A stretch of DNA of 38,187 nt from CAZZNQ01 sp964655775 (GCA_964655775.1 CAZZNQ010000034.1:1-38187), one strand, 5' to 3'; shown: positions 25,986-35,436, numbered from the stretch's first letter. Notes: generated from the letters alone by a model not told the origin. Numbers and translations are program-made.

Positions 25986-26870
25986 CTATTCGGTCGAGAA
26001 GGGGATCGCCTGCCCGAAGAGCCGCAGCGCATAGATCTGCCAGTCGTCGCCCTCCTGCTGGAAGGTCATCTCGATCGACAAAGTGTCAGCGGCGATACCG
26101 TTCTCGGGCCAGTCGTAGGCGATCTTGTCGAAGACCACCACAACACGGCCGGGGGCCAACCACGCCACCTGAAGGGGGTCATCTTCGGACGGCCAGCGCC
26201 GGATATAGAGCTCCTCGACGACCCGCAGGTCCTCGAACAGCGGTATGCGGCGCGGTTTCCCTTCGAGCGTCGCCCGCTGCCAATAGGAGAGTGTCGGCCA
26301 GCGGTATCGGGCCTCCTCCGGCAGCATGTAGTGCACGTTGCCAGCGTTACCCGCGCGTATCTCCTTCAGGATCTCCAGCGCCCGATCGCGCAGCGGGGCC
26401 ATCATCTCCTCCGGCAGGTCGAGTGCGTCTCCCCGTTGGGGTCGCGCCAGGCTGAACCCGCCCAGATACCACTTGTCGCGCAGCCGCACAAGCTCAATTG
26501 AGTCGGTCAGCCGGTCTCCCAGCAGGTTGGAGCCGATCAAGGACGTCATCACACGGCCGTCACGCCAGCTCTGCCAGGGCACCTCGGCAAGAGTGGCCGG
26601 GATGTCCACCTGGTAGCCCTTGTAGAGTAACATCCACGTCGAGAGTTCCAGCAGACCGGCGACGTTACTCGGATTCGGTCCCGGGGGCAGCAGCGGCTTG
26701 ACGCGGTCCGGCTCCTTCAGGCGCACCGCTTCGCCGAACTCCTCCAGGATGTCCCTTGCCTGCTTCTTTCCCTCCGCGATCTTCGGCAGGTCCTGCGGCT
26801 TGGGTGTCGCACAGCCATAGGCTCCCGCGAAAAAAGCTAACAGCGGCAGCAGTGCTATGTGTCTTCTCAC
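25986..26870 (-). CDS. Putative lipoprotein of unknown function
   Basis: From the GTG at 26870 (AGGGAG at 26877-26882) the product has 294 residues; a TTG 33 bases upstream has no such site. The N-terminus RRHIALLPLLAFFAGAYGC is a signal peptide ending in a lipobox-like AYG-C with Cys at residue 20, so the mature protein is probably anchored to a membrane. The rest shows no domain I recognise. It contains a helix of Lys/Asp/Glu residues (ARDILEEFGEAVRLKEPDRVK), and the C-terminus has beta strands like those in SnoaL or NTF2-like proteins (GRVVVVFDKIAYDWPEN and WQIYALRLFGQ), but this resemblance is weak. It lies 139 bases after the VIT/vWA gene on the same strand, beyond a strong hairpin. Confidence 0.78.
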   Translation of the reverse strand: MRRHIALLPLLAFFAGAYGCATPKPQDLPKIAEGKKQARDILEEFGEAVRLKEPDRVKPLLPPGPNPSNVAGLLELSTWMLLYKGYQVDIPATLAEVPWQSWRDGRVMTSLIGSNLLGDRLTDSIELVRLRDKWYLGGFSLARPQRGDALDLPEEMMAPLRDRALEILKEIRAGNAGNVHYMLPEEARYRWPTLSYWQRATLEGKPRRIPLFEDLRVVEELYIRRWPSEDDPLQVAWLAPGRVVVVFDKIAYDWPENGIAADTLSIEMTFQQEGDDWQIYALRLFGQAIPFSTE

Positions 26871-26876
26871 GTTGGG

Positions 26877-26882
26877 CTCCCT
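26877..26882 (-). promoter_or_regulatory. Ribosome-binding site deciding the lipoprotein GTG start
   Basis: The minus strand reads AGGGAG 6 bases before the GTG at 26870, which supports that start over an upstream in-frame TTG at 26903. Confidence 0.6.
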
Positions 26883-26958
26883 TTCTGGTGTGCGTCCAGC
26901 CAAGTAGGACGCTCCCAGGAATGGTACCCTTGCCGCCCCCAGATTTCAATCCGAAACG

Positions 26959-26999
26959 GTCTCAGCGGCGCCACGCAGATCGCGCAGCGCCGCCGAGAC
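26959..26999 (-). terminator. Stable 13-bp hairpin after the VIT/vWA gene
   Basis: On the minus strand, directly after the VIT/vWA stop, a 13-bp stem with one G-U wobble encloses a 15-base loop (arms at 26959-26971 and 26987-26999). On the plus strand the same position would be an A-C mismatch, so the stem is complete only in the RNA of the minus-strand gene. The following CGTTTCGG is a poor U-tract, so it may be a terminator or a 3'-end stabiliser. It is the boundary before the lipoprotein gene. Confidence 0.6.
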
Positions 27000-27009
27000 A
27001 GAGTTGCGG

Positions 27010-29271
27010 TCAGTCCCGGAAGTAGGTGCGGATCTGTTCGACCGACATGGTCTCCGAGCCCTCATCGCCGATTACCAGGGCCTTGCCGTTGATGACGACC
27101 ACGACGGCCTCGCCGAGCGCCAGACAGTCGGTAAGCTCCGGCATGGCGCTCAGCACGTTGAAGTAGGCCTCGCTGCCCCACTTGACCTTCAGCAGCGGCA
27201 TCTCGGAATCGAAGGCGGTGTCCACGAACGCCCCTCCCACCACGACGAAGGACTTGTCGCCCACGCGCTTGAGGGCGGCCGCGACGGCCGCCGTATCGGA
27301 GAGGGCCTCGGCGCTCTTCCATTCCTTCAGCCGGGTGCTGAGCGAGACGGCGTCGCCACCGGCAGGACCGCCGGCTCCGCCTCCTTCAAGCGCATCAGCG
27401 GCGAACGCGAACCGCCCCCGTTCGGCGAGCGGTGCGTTCTGCGCCACGGAGGCCGGCGTGCGTGACCGCATGGGCAGTCCCGCCCGGCGAAGCGCACCCA
27501 GGGACTCGCCGCGCACGATGCCGTGCTGCCGGTACGCATCCTCATTCTCAAGAACCAGATACGACGTATACGGCGTAGCGATGCCGTACTCCTTGCTCAG
27601 GCGCACCACCTCGTCGACCAGCTCGTCGGACCGACCGTGAAGGCGGATCTGATCGAGCAGGTAGCCGATCTTGCGCCGGGCCCAGAGCTGTGGAAGGAAG
27701 TCATTGGCGGATTGGACCTCGGGGAAGGACGCATCGTAGGCGAACTCCTTGCGCCGCCCCTCCACCGAGCCGCTGAGCGTGACGGCGACCTCGCCGGTGC
27801 CGCTGTAGCGTCCGAACGCGACCACCTGGCTACCGCGGAACAGGTCGGGCAGTTGCTGCGGATACAGGTCGCGGACCTTGATGCGCCCGAAGGACAGCTC
27901 CAGCCCGGATAGCACGGGGTAGCTGACCTTGCGGAAGAACGACGATATCTTGGCCTCGATCTCGCGGCCGGGGGCGAGGTACTCGCTGTAGCCGCGCGTC
28001 GCCTCGGCGATCCGGTCCAACAGGGGCACGTCCAGGCTCTCGGCGATACCGAACGGGAAGACGCGGACGTTTGCGCTGTTGGCGCCTTTGACCTGTGCGA
28101 CGATCTCGTCCGGCTCGGTGACGCCCACGGTCGGCTTGCCGTCGGTCACGAGCACAACCAGGTAGGGACGGTCTCCGCCGGGAGACATCTCCAGGGCCCG
28201 CAGGACGGCCTCACAGAGGGCCGTGCCGCCGCGCGCCTCCATCTTGCCGACGAAGGACGCGGCATCCGCAACCGCCTCCGGCGTCGCATCCGTAAGCCCG
28301 TCGCCGTACACCTCGACGCCCGTGTTGAACGCGACGATGGCGAACCGGTCCTTCGGGTTCAAAGCCCCAAGGCAGAACTTCACGGCATCCCGTGCGCCGG
28401 CGATGCGGTTCTGCTGCTCCATGCTGCCGCTGGTATCGACCACGAACGCGACGTCCTTGGCGAGTATCTTCTCGGCCGCCAGTTCCGCCCCGGGGGCGAG
28501 CATCAATGCAAAGAAACCGTCCTGGCCGGCCAGCCGATGCGTCAGCAAGTTCAGGCCGAAATCCTCGCGGCCGATGGAGTAGAAGAGCGTGAAGTCGTTG
28601 TCGAGGTTCACGCCCGTCTGCTCGAAGCCCGCGATGGCGTGGTGGTCGTCCTTGCGGGTTACGCCCAGGTCGTGCGTGGGCGAATAGACGTTCTTGATCG
28701 GCTGTTCGCTGGCAATGCCAACGCTGACCGTGAAGTCCTCAAGCACCTTCGAGGACTTGTTCCCCGTCCGCAGCGGGAACGTGTATTCGTAGACGCCGCT
28801 ATCGAACGGCAGGGCGTGCGTGAACGAGACTTCCAGCTTGACCGAGCTGCGCGGCTCGATTGGGAACACACGCAGTCGGAGCAGGCCCGAGTCCATGTAC
28901 TCGAGCAATCCGGGATCGCGAAGCCTGCGAACGATATCCTCGTAGACCTGTCTCGCCTTCTGCGCCTCGACAACCTCGCCGCTCTGCCGTTTGCCGTCGA
29001 TGAACATGGCGAAATCCGTCAGCGCGGCGTCGGCGGGCAGGGGGAAGATGAAAGTGGCCTCCAGGCGCCGGTCTGTGCTGTTCAGGAACACCTGGCTGAC
29101 GCGCGTGGTGGCGACGCCGCCGCGGATGTCGGCGTTGACGCGGTGGCTCTGAACGGCCAGCGGCGGCAGATTGCGGTCCTCGGGTATCAGCAGTCCGCTT
29201 GCGGCGGCCGCCCGGCATGCGAAAACGACCAGAACAGTGGTCAGCAGCAACGTCGAGCGTTTCGACAGCAT
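27010..29271 (-). CDS. VIT and von Willebrand factor A domain protein, exported
   Basis: From the ATG at 29271 (GGAGG 7 bases upstream) the product has 753 residues. A signal peptide spans about 1-24. A VIT domain (about 35-160, with ATFIFPLPADAALTDFAMFIDGK) is followed by a vWA domain (about 272-440) whose MIDAS metal site is DTSGS at 279-283. The remainder contains a beta-rich region, the YGIATPYTSYLVLENE motif typical of bacterial inter-alpha-trypsin-like proteins and marine proteobacterial sortase targets, and a C-terminal domain of unknown type. No sortase motif or membrane helix follows. It probably mediates protein-protein or cell-surface interactions; the substrate is unknown. Confidence 0.92.
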   Translation of the reverse strand: MLSKRSTLLLTTVLVVFACRAAAASGLLIPEDRNLPPLAVQSHRVNADIRGGVATTRVSQVFLNSTDRRLEATFIFPLPADAALTDFAMFIDGKRQSGEVVEAQKARQVYEDIVRRLRDPGLLEYMDSGLLRLRVFPIEPRSSVKLEVSFTHALPFDSGVYEYTFPLRTGNKSSKVLEDFTVSVGIASEQPIKNVYSPTHDLGVTRKDDHHAIAGFEQTGVNLDNDFTLFYSIGREDFGLNLLTHRLAGQDGFFALMLAPGAELAAEKILAKDVAFVVDTSGSMEQQNRIAGARDAVKFCLGALNPKDRFAIVAFNTGVEVYGDGLTDATPEAVADAASFVGKMEARGGTALCEAVLRALEMSPGGDRPYLVVLVTDGKPTVGVTEPDEIVAQVKGANSANVRVFPFGIAESLDVPLLDRIAEATRGYSEYLAPGREIEAKISSFFRKVSYPVLSGLELSFGRIKVRDLYPQQLPDLFRGSQVVAFGRYSGTGEVAVTLSGSVEGRRKEFAYDASFPEVQSANDFLPQLWARRKIGYLLDQIRLHGRSDELVDEVVRLSKEYGIATPYTSYLVLENEDAYRQHGIVRGESLGALRRAGLPMRSRTPASVAQNAPLAERGRFAFAADALEGGGAGGPAGGDAVSLSTRLKEWKSAEALSDTAAVAAALKRVGDKSFVVVGGAFVDTAFDSEMPLLKVKWGSEAYFNVLSAMPELTDCLALGEAVVVVINGKALVIGDEGSETMSVEQIRTYFRD

Positions 29272-29302
29272 GGTGCGTCCTCCGTGTCCGGTGCCTGCGT
29301 AC

Positions 29303-29331
29303 TTGAACCTGAGCCCTTCACGCATCATATT
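29303..29331 (+). promoter_or_regulatory. Possible sigma70-like promoter for the 29418-31031 operon
   Basis: TTGAAC (29303-29308) and CATATT (29326-29331) are separated by 17 bases, matching consensus at 4 of 6 positions each. The leader to the first gene is about 80 bases. On the opposite strand, TATGAT (29324-29329) overlaps it and could serve the VIT/vWA gene, so the region may be a divergent promoter. Consensus matching only. Confidence 0.35.
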
Positions 29332-29417
29332 AGACGCAAAGGGCCGCCGGAAGTTCCGAGGCATTCTGCAGGGACCTCCCACAGCCGCGCGCCGGCCTCC
29401 AGCGAAGGGAACGAGGA

Positions 29418-29684
29418 ATGGAGCTGAAGATAGCCGCGTTCGTGGTGCTCTTCATCGTCAACTACGTCTTGCTCTCCAAGCTGCTGTTCGGCTACTGGTT
29501 CGGATTCCTGAGCGTGCTGATGATGAGCGCCAAGACGGATTGGCAGGCCGCCTGGGAGGGCCAGTACTGGGAGGCAAAGGCCGCGGATTTCAAGGCGGGG
29601 GCACACTTCGTCTGGGCCATCGGCTGCGCGGCGGCCGAGTTCTTTTTAATTCTCAAGTTGTGGGACAAGTTCGCGGGCGCCTGA
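29418..29684 (+). CDS. Small two-helix membrane protein of unknown function
   Basis: An 88-residue protein with two hydrophobic helices (about 5-37 and 64-82) joined by an aromatic and Lys/Gln/Glu loop (TDWQAAWEGQYWEAKAADFK). The ends are short. I do not recognise a family. AAGGG lies about 8 bases before the ATG. It is followed 41 bases later by the aldo/keto reductase gene on the same strand, so the two may be co-transcribed. A real gene is supported by the good start and by the hydrophobic pattern in frame. Confidence 0.75.
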   Translation: MELKIAAFVVLFIVNYVLLSKLLFGYWFGFLSVLMMSAKTDWQAAWEGQYWEAKAADFKAGAHFVWAIGCAAAEFFLILKLWDKFAGA

Positions 29685-29725
29685 GACCCGGGCATTCCGC
29701 GAGCAACGACTGAAGGGGGCTGAAA

Positions 29726-30694
29726 ATGGAGTACAAGAATCTGGGCAGGACCGGACTGAAGGTCAGCAGGCTGTGTCTGGGCACGATGAACTTCGGCTCG
29801 CATACCAGCGCCGAAGACGCCATGGATCTGATGGACAAGGCCCTGGATCTGGGCATCAACTTCTTCGACACCGCGAACCGGTACCCCGTCGCCGGGGAAC
29901 CGGGCCTGACGGAGGAGATCATCGGCGACTGGCTGGCTCAGGGCGGCCGGCGCGAGAGAATCGTGCTGGCCACCAAGGTGTTCGGCCAGATGGGCGAAGG
30001 CGTCAACGACAGGGGCTGCTCCGCCTACCACATCCGCCAGGCGTGCGAAGACAGCCTGCGGCGCCTCAAGACCGACCACATCGACCTCTACCAGATGCAC
30101 CACGTCGACCTGGAGACGCCGTGGGAGGAAACCTGGCAGGCGATGGAGCAGCTCGTCCGCGAGGGCAAGGTTCTCTACGTGGGCAGCAGCAACTTCGGCG
30201 CGTGGCATATCGTGACCGCCAACCAGATCGCCTCGCAGCGCGACTTCCTCGGGCTGGTCTGCGAGCAGAGCAAGTACAGCCTCACCTGTCGCGCCATCGA
30301 GCTGGAAGTGCTGCCGGCGTGCGAGGCATACGGTGTGGGCGTCATCGCCTGGAGCCCGTTGGCCGGCGGGCTGCTGGCGGGTGCGCTGGAGAAGCACACC
30401 GAAGGCCGACGAGCGGAAGACCGCATACAGAAGATGGTGGACCGCCACCGTGACCAGTTGGAGCAGTACGAGTCCCTGTGCCGCGAACTGGGCGAGGAGC
30501 CGGCGAACGTGGCCCTGGCGTGGATACTGTCCAACCCGGCTATGACCGGCCCGATAGTGGGACCCCGAACCATGGAGCAGTTGGTCGGCTGTCAGCGCGC
30601 GCTCGAGATCGAACTCGACGAGCAGGCGCTCGACAGGCTGGACGAGATATGGCCGGGCCCGGGCGGGCCCGCCCCCAAGGCGTACGCCTGGTGA
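29726..30694 (+). CDS. Aldo/keto reductase
   Basis: A 322-residue NADPH-dependent oxidoreductase with the (beta/alpha)8 fold. The catalytic tetrad is visible: D48 and Y53 (INFFDTANRYP), K84 (LATKVFG) and H125 (LYQMHHVD). The cofactor-binding C-terminal part has the GPRTMEQL pattern near 283-290. It resembles the YghZ/potassium-channel-beta group (GRTGLKVSRLCLGTMNFG), which reduces small aldehydes or ketones. The start has AAGGGGG about 8 bases upstream. Substrate cannot be read from the sequence. Confidence 0.95.
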   Translation: MEYKNLGRTGLKVSRLCLGTMNFGSHTSAEDAMDLMDKALDLGINFFDTANRYPVAGEPGLTEEIIGDWLAQGGRRERIVLATKVFGQMGEGVNDRGCSAYHIRQACEDSLRRLKTDHIDLYQMHHVDLETPWEETWQAMEQLVREGKVLYVGSSNFGAWHIVTANQIASQRDFLGLVCEQSKYSLTCRAIELEVLPACEAYGVGVIAWSPLAGGLLAGALEKHTEGRRAEDRIQKMVDRHRDQLEQYESLCRELGEEPANVALAWILSNPAMTGPIVGPRTMEQLVGCQRALEIELDEQALDRLDEIWPGPGGPAPKAYAW

Positions 30695-30740
30695 CGCAAC
30701 AACAAGCGAACATGCAACCGATCACGAAAGGCAGGAGCTG

Positions 30741-31031
30741 ATGGACGAATCTTCCCCGCTGGAGCAGGAACTGCAGTCGCTGGTGGACGAGCAGGTCGTC
30801 GTGGACGTGAAGCACTCGCACATCTACATCGGCACGCTCGTCGCCGTCGGGCCGGAATCACTGGTCCTCAGGGACTGCGACGTGCACTTCTTCGGGGATT
30901 CGTCGACAACGTCCGAGCTCTACCTCGTCGACGCCAAGAAGACCGGCGTGCGCCCCAACCGCCGCATCGTCTACGTGATGCTGAAGGAAGTGCTCAGCGT
31001 GGCACTTCTGGAGGATATCATCGAGTACTGA
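30741..31031 (+). CDS. Small protein with an Sm/Lsm-like sequence pattern
   Basis: A 96-residue protein of unknown function. After an acidic start, residues 9-50 (LQSLVDEQVVVDVKHSHIYIGTLVAVGPESLVLRDCDVHF) follow the Sm1 hydrophobic rhythm: helix, V-x-V, a central YxGxL and a later LVLxD. Residues 75-92 (RRIVYVMLKEVLSVALLEDI) could supply the last strands. The classic Sm2 IRG-like motif is absent, so an Sm-like barrel is a guess from pattern, not a family match. AAAGGCAGGAG lies upstream of the ATG. It lies 46 bases after the aldo/keto reductase gene, and its 3' end overlaps that of the pseudokinase gene by 14 bases. Confidence 0.7.
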   Translation: MDESSPLEQELQSLVDEQVVVDVKHSHIYIGTLVAVGPESLVLRDCDVHFFGDSSTTSELYLVDAKKTGVRPNRRIVYVMLKEVLSVALLEDIIEY

Positions 31032-33174
31032 GGCGCCCCTCGGGCTCGCCCAGAACCGCCGCCAAGCGACGCCGCAGCATCTCGGCGGACTCGGGGTCCG
31101 GCATCAGCGCGCAATGCTCTTCCAGCCATCTGCGGGCGGCCTCGGGATCGGACTTCGCCATCAGCTCGACGTTCGCTCGCGCCGGCGGCAGATACAGGGG
31201 GTCGAGCCGCGCCGCATGACGAAGGGCGACAAGGGCGTCGTTGGCCCGCCCCTGCCTCCTCCGCCAGAGGCCCAAAAGATAGTAACCCCGCACCGACTCC
31301 GGCCGGGCAATCAGGTGCGTGCTCAGCAGGTTCTCGACCTCCTCCGCGTCGTCTCGGATAGCGGCGTTCAGCGCCTCGGCCAGCGGGCGTTTCTCCTCCG
31401 GCAGCGCGGCGACGGTCTCGTCCGGCAGCGGACGAGACGGTTCACCGCCGCTTTCCAGAGCGGTCACGGTTCGGTAATAGGCTGCCAGAAAACCCACCAG
31501 CGGCAAATCCGGAGCGAGTTCCGCGGCCTGGTCCATGTTGGCCTCTGCTTCCTGGAGGCGGTCGGCCGGCTCCGCTCTCAAGGCGCGGCCGATCGCGGCC
31601 CACGCCGCCGGGGGGGCGTCCGCTTCGGGCTCGGGCAACGGCGGCGTGCCGGGGTCGACGCGCGCCAGGGCCTGCACGATGAGGTCGTTGGCCGCTTGCT
31701 GCAACGTTGCGATGTCCTCCTCCGGTCCGGCGTCGGACGTTCCCTGTGTCTCGACCTTCCATCCCCCCGGTCCACGACGCGAGAACGAGAGGGCCCACAC
31801 CGTGCGCCCCAGACCCGGGCGCGCCTCGGCGTCCAGCAGATAAACGGCTCCCGGCACCCCGTCGTCGGCATTCTCCGCCGGGGAAGCTCCCGCCTCGCGC
31901 ATTCCCGGCGTTCTTTCAAGCACAAAGAGTATGAGGCCGGTCATGGCCGCTCGCTCCTCTTCCGGCAGATCCTCGGTACCCGGGGCCGCGCGCACGAAGA
32001 CCGCAACTGTGACACCGGCGCCGGCTTCGGGCAAGGCTGCCGCCGCCTTTCGTGCCTGCCTCCGCCGATACAGAATGACCGGCGGAACCAGCGCGGCGAG
32101 AATCAGCACAAGGGCCGCCAGCATCCACAGCCCCGCCGCGCGGAGGTCGCGCACGGAGCGGCCTTCTCCTTCATCGCGGCGCGGTGGAAGAACGCCGGCA
32201 TCATCCAGGTCCTTCACGCAGGCGACCAGCTCCTCCCCCGCCTCTCGGGCAGAGGCAGGACGCTCCTCCGGATTCCTGGCCATGAGCCGGCCGAGGAAGC
32301 GCTCCAGCGGCCTGGGAATCCCGTCCATTGAGGGTCCGCCGTCTTCGGCGTGCTTCCGCACGATCTCCTCTGCCGAGCGGCCCCGGTACGCGGCTTCCCC
32401 TGTGATAGCCTCGTAGACGACACAACCGAGCGAATACAGGTCCGCGCGCACGTTCACGACCGCCGGATCGGTCCATTGTTCCGGGGCCATGTATTGAACG
32501 GCGCACCGAACCCGCCCGCCGGGGGTGGGCTTGAGCTTCGCCGCCTCGGCGCGCGGCGGCGCCGACCCGAGGTGATCGAGCTTGGCCTCGCCGTTGTGGG
32601 CGACCAGTATCCCCTCCGGGGTCACGTTGCCGTGGTAAGCGCCGGCCTTCTCCACGTCCTCCAACCCGCGCAGAACCCGCCCGGCCGCCACCAACACGTC
32701 GTAGAGCGGCAACTGCCCCTTCCTGTCCATCAACCCGCGCAGGTCGCCGCCCACCTGCTCGGTGATGATGAACCAGCAGTCGCCGCGCCTGCCCAGATCC
32801 ACCACGGACACGATGAACGGGCTGCGGAACTCGGCCGTCTGCGCCGCGCGCCGGAATACGGTTTCCACATAGCCGCGGTTCGCCTCGGCGCGCCCGCTGT
32901 CGAACAACTCCACGCGGACCTCGGACTTGAGCCGGCGGTGTCCGGCCCGGTAGACGCTGCGCGTGGGCCGCACTTCCAGCAGCTCCGTGAGCCGGGCGCC
33001 GGCGACGGTCTTGCGCTTGTAGGCGGCGTCGGGGCGGCCATAGTCGACATCTTCCGGCGATTCCGGCCCCAGCGCTCCGCCGCAGGACGGGCAATGGAGC
33101 GGAAGCCCCTCGGGCGGCTCGTTCAGCGTCCACCGACGGGCGCACCGGCTGCAGTGGAGTCTGGTCGCGTTCAT
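31018..33174 (-). CDS. Zinc-ribbon pseudokinase with membrane helix and TPR-like C-terminus
   Basis: A 718-residue protein. Residues 8-31 form a zinc ribbon (C8, C11, C28, C31). Residues 58-310 align with a Ser/Thr kinase fold, but every key residue is changed: the glycine loop has lost its Gly residues, the VAVK lysine is Glu (E89), the HRD catalytic Asp is Asn (HGN, 181-183), the following Lys is Thr, and the metal-binding DFG Asp is His (HLG, 201-203). Structural features survive, such as MAPEQ (229-233) and D245 in ADLYSLG. A membrane helix lies at about 348-370, and the extracytoplasmic half ends in TPR-like helices (GYYLLGLWRRRQGRANDALVALRHAARLDP). It cannot be catalytic by known rules and probably acts as a binding scaffold. 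It is divergent from groESL. Confidence 0.9.
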   Translation of the reverse strand: MNATRLHCSRCARRWTLNEPPEGLPLHCPSCGGALGPESPEDVDYGRPDAAYKRKTVAGARLTELLEVRPTRSVYRAGHRRLKSEVRVELFDSGRAEANRGYVETVFRRAAQTAEFRSPFIVSVVDLGRRGDCWFIITEQVGGDLRGLMDRKGQLPLYDVLVAAGRVLRGLEDVEKAGAYHGNVTPEGILVAHNGEAKLDHLGSAPPRAEAAKLKPTPGGRVRCAVQYMAPEQWTDPAVVNVRADLYSLGCVVYEAITGEAAYRGRSAEEIVRKHAEDGGPSMDGIPRPLERFLGRLMARNPEERPASAREAGEELVACVKDLDDAGVLPPRRDEGEGRSVRDLRAAGLWMLAALVLILAALVPPVILYRRRQARKAAAALPEAGAGVTVAVFVRAAPGTEDLPEEERAAMTGLILFVLERTPGMREAGASPAENADDGVPGAVYLLDAEARPGLGRTVWALSFSRRGPGGWKVETQGTSDAGPEEDIATLQQAANDLIVQALARVDPGTPPLPEPEADAPPAAWAAIGRALRAEPADRLQEAEANMDQAAELAPDLPLVGFLAAYYRTVTALESGGEPSRPLPDETVAALPEEKRPLAEALNAAIRDDAEEVENLLSTHLIARPESVRGYYLLGLWRRRQGRANDALVALRHAARLDPLYLPPARANVELMAKSDPEAARRWLEEHCALMPDPESAEMLRRRLAAVLGEPEGRLSTR

Positions 33175-33219
33175 GGCCTTTCGAGTCTACTCCAAAGCCC
33201 CTCAAGCGGCAATGAGGGG

Positions 33220-33276
33220 TGCCAAACTGACAGAACGGCGCCGCGGTCCGGCGCGCGGCTTTGCCAGATTGGCAGA
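33220..33276. repeat. Pair of 15-base dyad-like motifs upstream of groESL
   Basis: TGCCAAACTGACAGA (33220-33234) and TGCCAGATTGGCAGA (33262-33276) agree at 12 of 15 positions. Each has a half-site dyad TGCCA-N3-TGrCA, perfect in the second copy. The starts are 42 bases apart, four turns of B-DNA, so bound proteins would face the same side. They lie about 45-100 bases upstream of the promoter's -35, a suitable place for an activator or a looping repressor. The regulator is unknown. Confidence 0.55.
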
Positions 33277-33319
33277 GGTACGGCGAATTGTGAGGCCTGG
33301 GGGAGTGCGGCGGATTCGC

Positions 33320-33347
33320 TTTACGTCGGCGCCAAATCCTTTACAAT
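33320..33347 (+). promoter_or_regulatory. Sigma70-like promoter of groESL
   Basis: TTTACG (33320-33325) and TACAAT (33342-33347) are separated by 16 bases. The -10 matches TATAAT at 5 of 6 positions and the -35 matches TTGACA at 4. Transcription would begin near 33354, giving a leader of about 137 bases before groES. Prediction is from consensus. Confidence 0.55.
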
Positions 33348-33419
33348 AAGCATCTTGCGCATCGTCCTGCTTCCGCGACTGTCCACACGGCATGGCGTTT
33401 GCTCACATATTGCTCCGGC

Positions 33420-33436
33420 GGGGACGCTACGTCCCC
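33420..33436 (+). promoter_or_regulatory. Leader hairpin before groES with a downstream T-rich run
   Basis: GGGGACG and CGTCCCC form a perfect 7-bp stem with a 3-base loop. Six bases later comes a T-rich run (TTTCTTTGTTT, 33442-33452). This resembles an intrinsic terminator but with a spacer, so it could be an attenuator, a thermosensitive element, or a 5'-end stabiliser of the groESL message. Only the structure is seen; the role is inference. Confidence 0.45.
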
Positions 33437-33490
33437 ACGTGCTTTCTTTGTTTACAAATGGACTGTGTGCTTTGCTTGGAGGTTTTGAGT

Positions 33491-33781
33491 ATGGCGACCA
33501 TCAAGCCGCTTGGGGACCGAGTTCTGGTCAAGAGGCTGGAGGCTGAAGAGAAGACCGCTGGAGGAATCGTCCTGCCGGACACGGCCAAGGAGAAGCCGAA
33601 GCAGGGGAAGATCATCGCCGTGGGCACGGGCAAGCAGCTTGAATCCGGCGAGACGGCCGACTTCCAGGTGAAGAAGGGCGACGTGGTGTTGTTCGGCTCG
33701 TTCGCCGGCACCGAGGTCACCGTCGACGGCGAGGAGTACCTCCTGATGTCCGAAGACGATATCCTGGCGGTTCTGAGCTGA
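33491..33781 (+). CDS. groES: Co-chaperonin GroES
   Basis: A 96-residue GroES, standard length. The ATG at 33491 has GGAGG at 33478-33482, 8 bases upstream; a longer in-frame ORF from 33392 adds a non-homologous leader. Conserved features are IKPLGDRVLVKRLE, the mobile loop EEKTAGGIVLPDTAKEKPKQG that touches GroEL, GKIIAVGTG and the C-terminal GEEYLLMSEDDILAVL. It caps the GroEL cage during ATP-driven folding in the cytoplasm. It is followed by groEL 16 bases later. Confidence 0.98.
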   Translation: MATIKPLGDRVLVKRLEAEEKTAGGIVLPDTAKEKPKQGKIIAVGTGKQLESGETADFQVKKGDVVLFGSFAGTEVTVDGEEYLLMSEDDILAVLS

Positions 33782-33797
33782 GGGAGGGAGTAACCCA

Positions 33798-35411
<1,614 letters not shown>

Positions 35412-35436
35412 TCACCGGCCGGTGAACGCATACGAA

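Larger units (their letters stand above)
33175..33490. promoter_or_regulatory. 316-base divergent region between the pseudokinase and groES
   Basis: No gene is seen here. It contains two copies of a 15-base motif (33220-33234 and 33262-33276), a sigma70-like promoter for groES (33320-33347) and a leader hairpin (33420-33436). The standard HrcA/CIRCE inverted repeat is absent. The first bases, 33175-33215, would hold the pseudokinase leader; no clear promoter is seen on that strand. Confidence 0.6.

Noticed and set aside
29492..30448. 318-codon minus-strand frame opposite the aldo/keto reductase
   Set aside because: The plus-strand gene has a full catalytic tetrad; this frame has low-complexity Leu/Val/His content and no motif.
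33175..33490. HrcA/CIRCE operator before groES
   Set aside because: I looked for TTAGCACTC-N9-GAGTGCTAA and variants and found none; the dyad pair present here is different in sequence.
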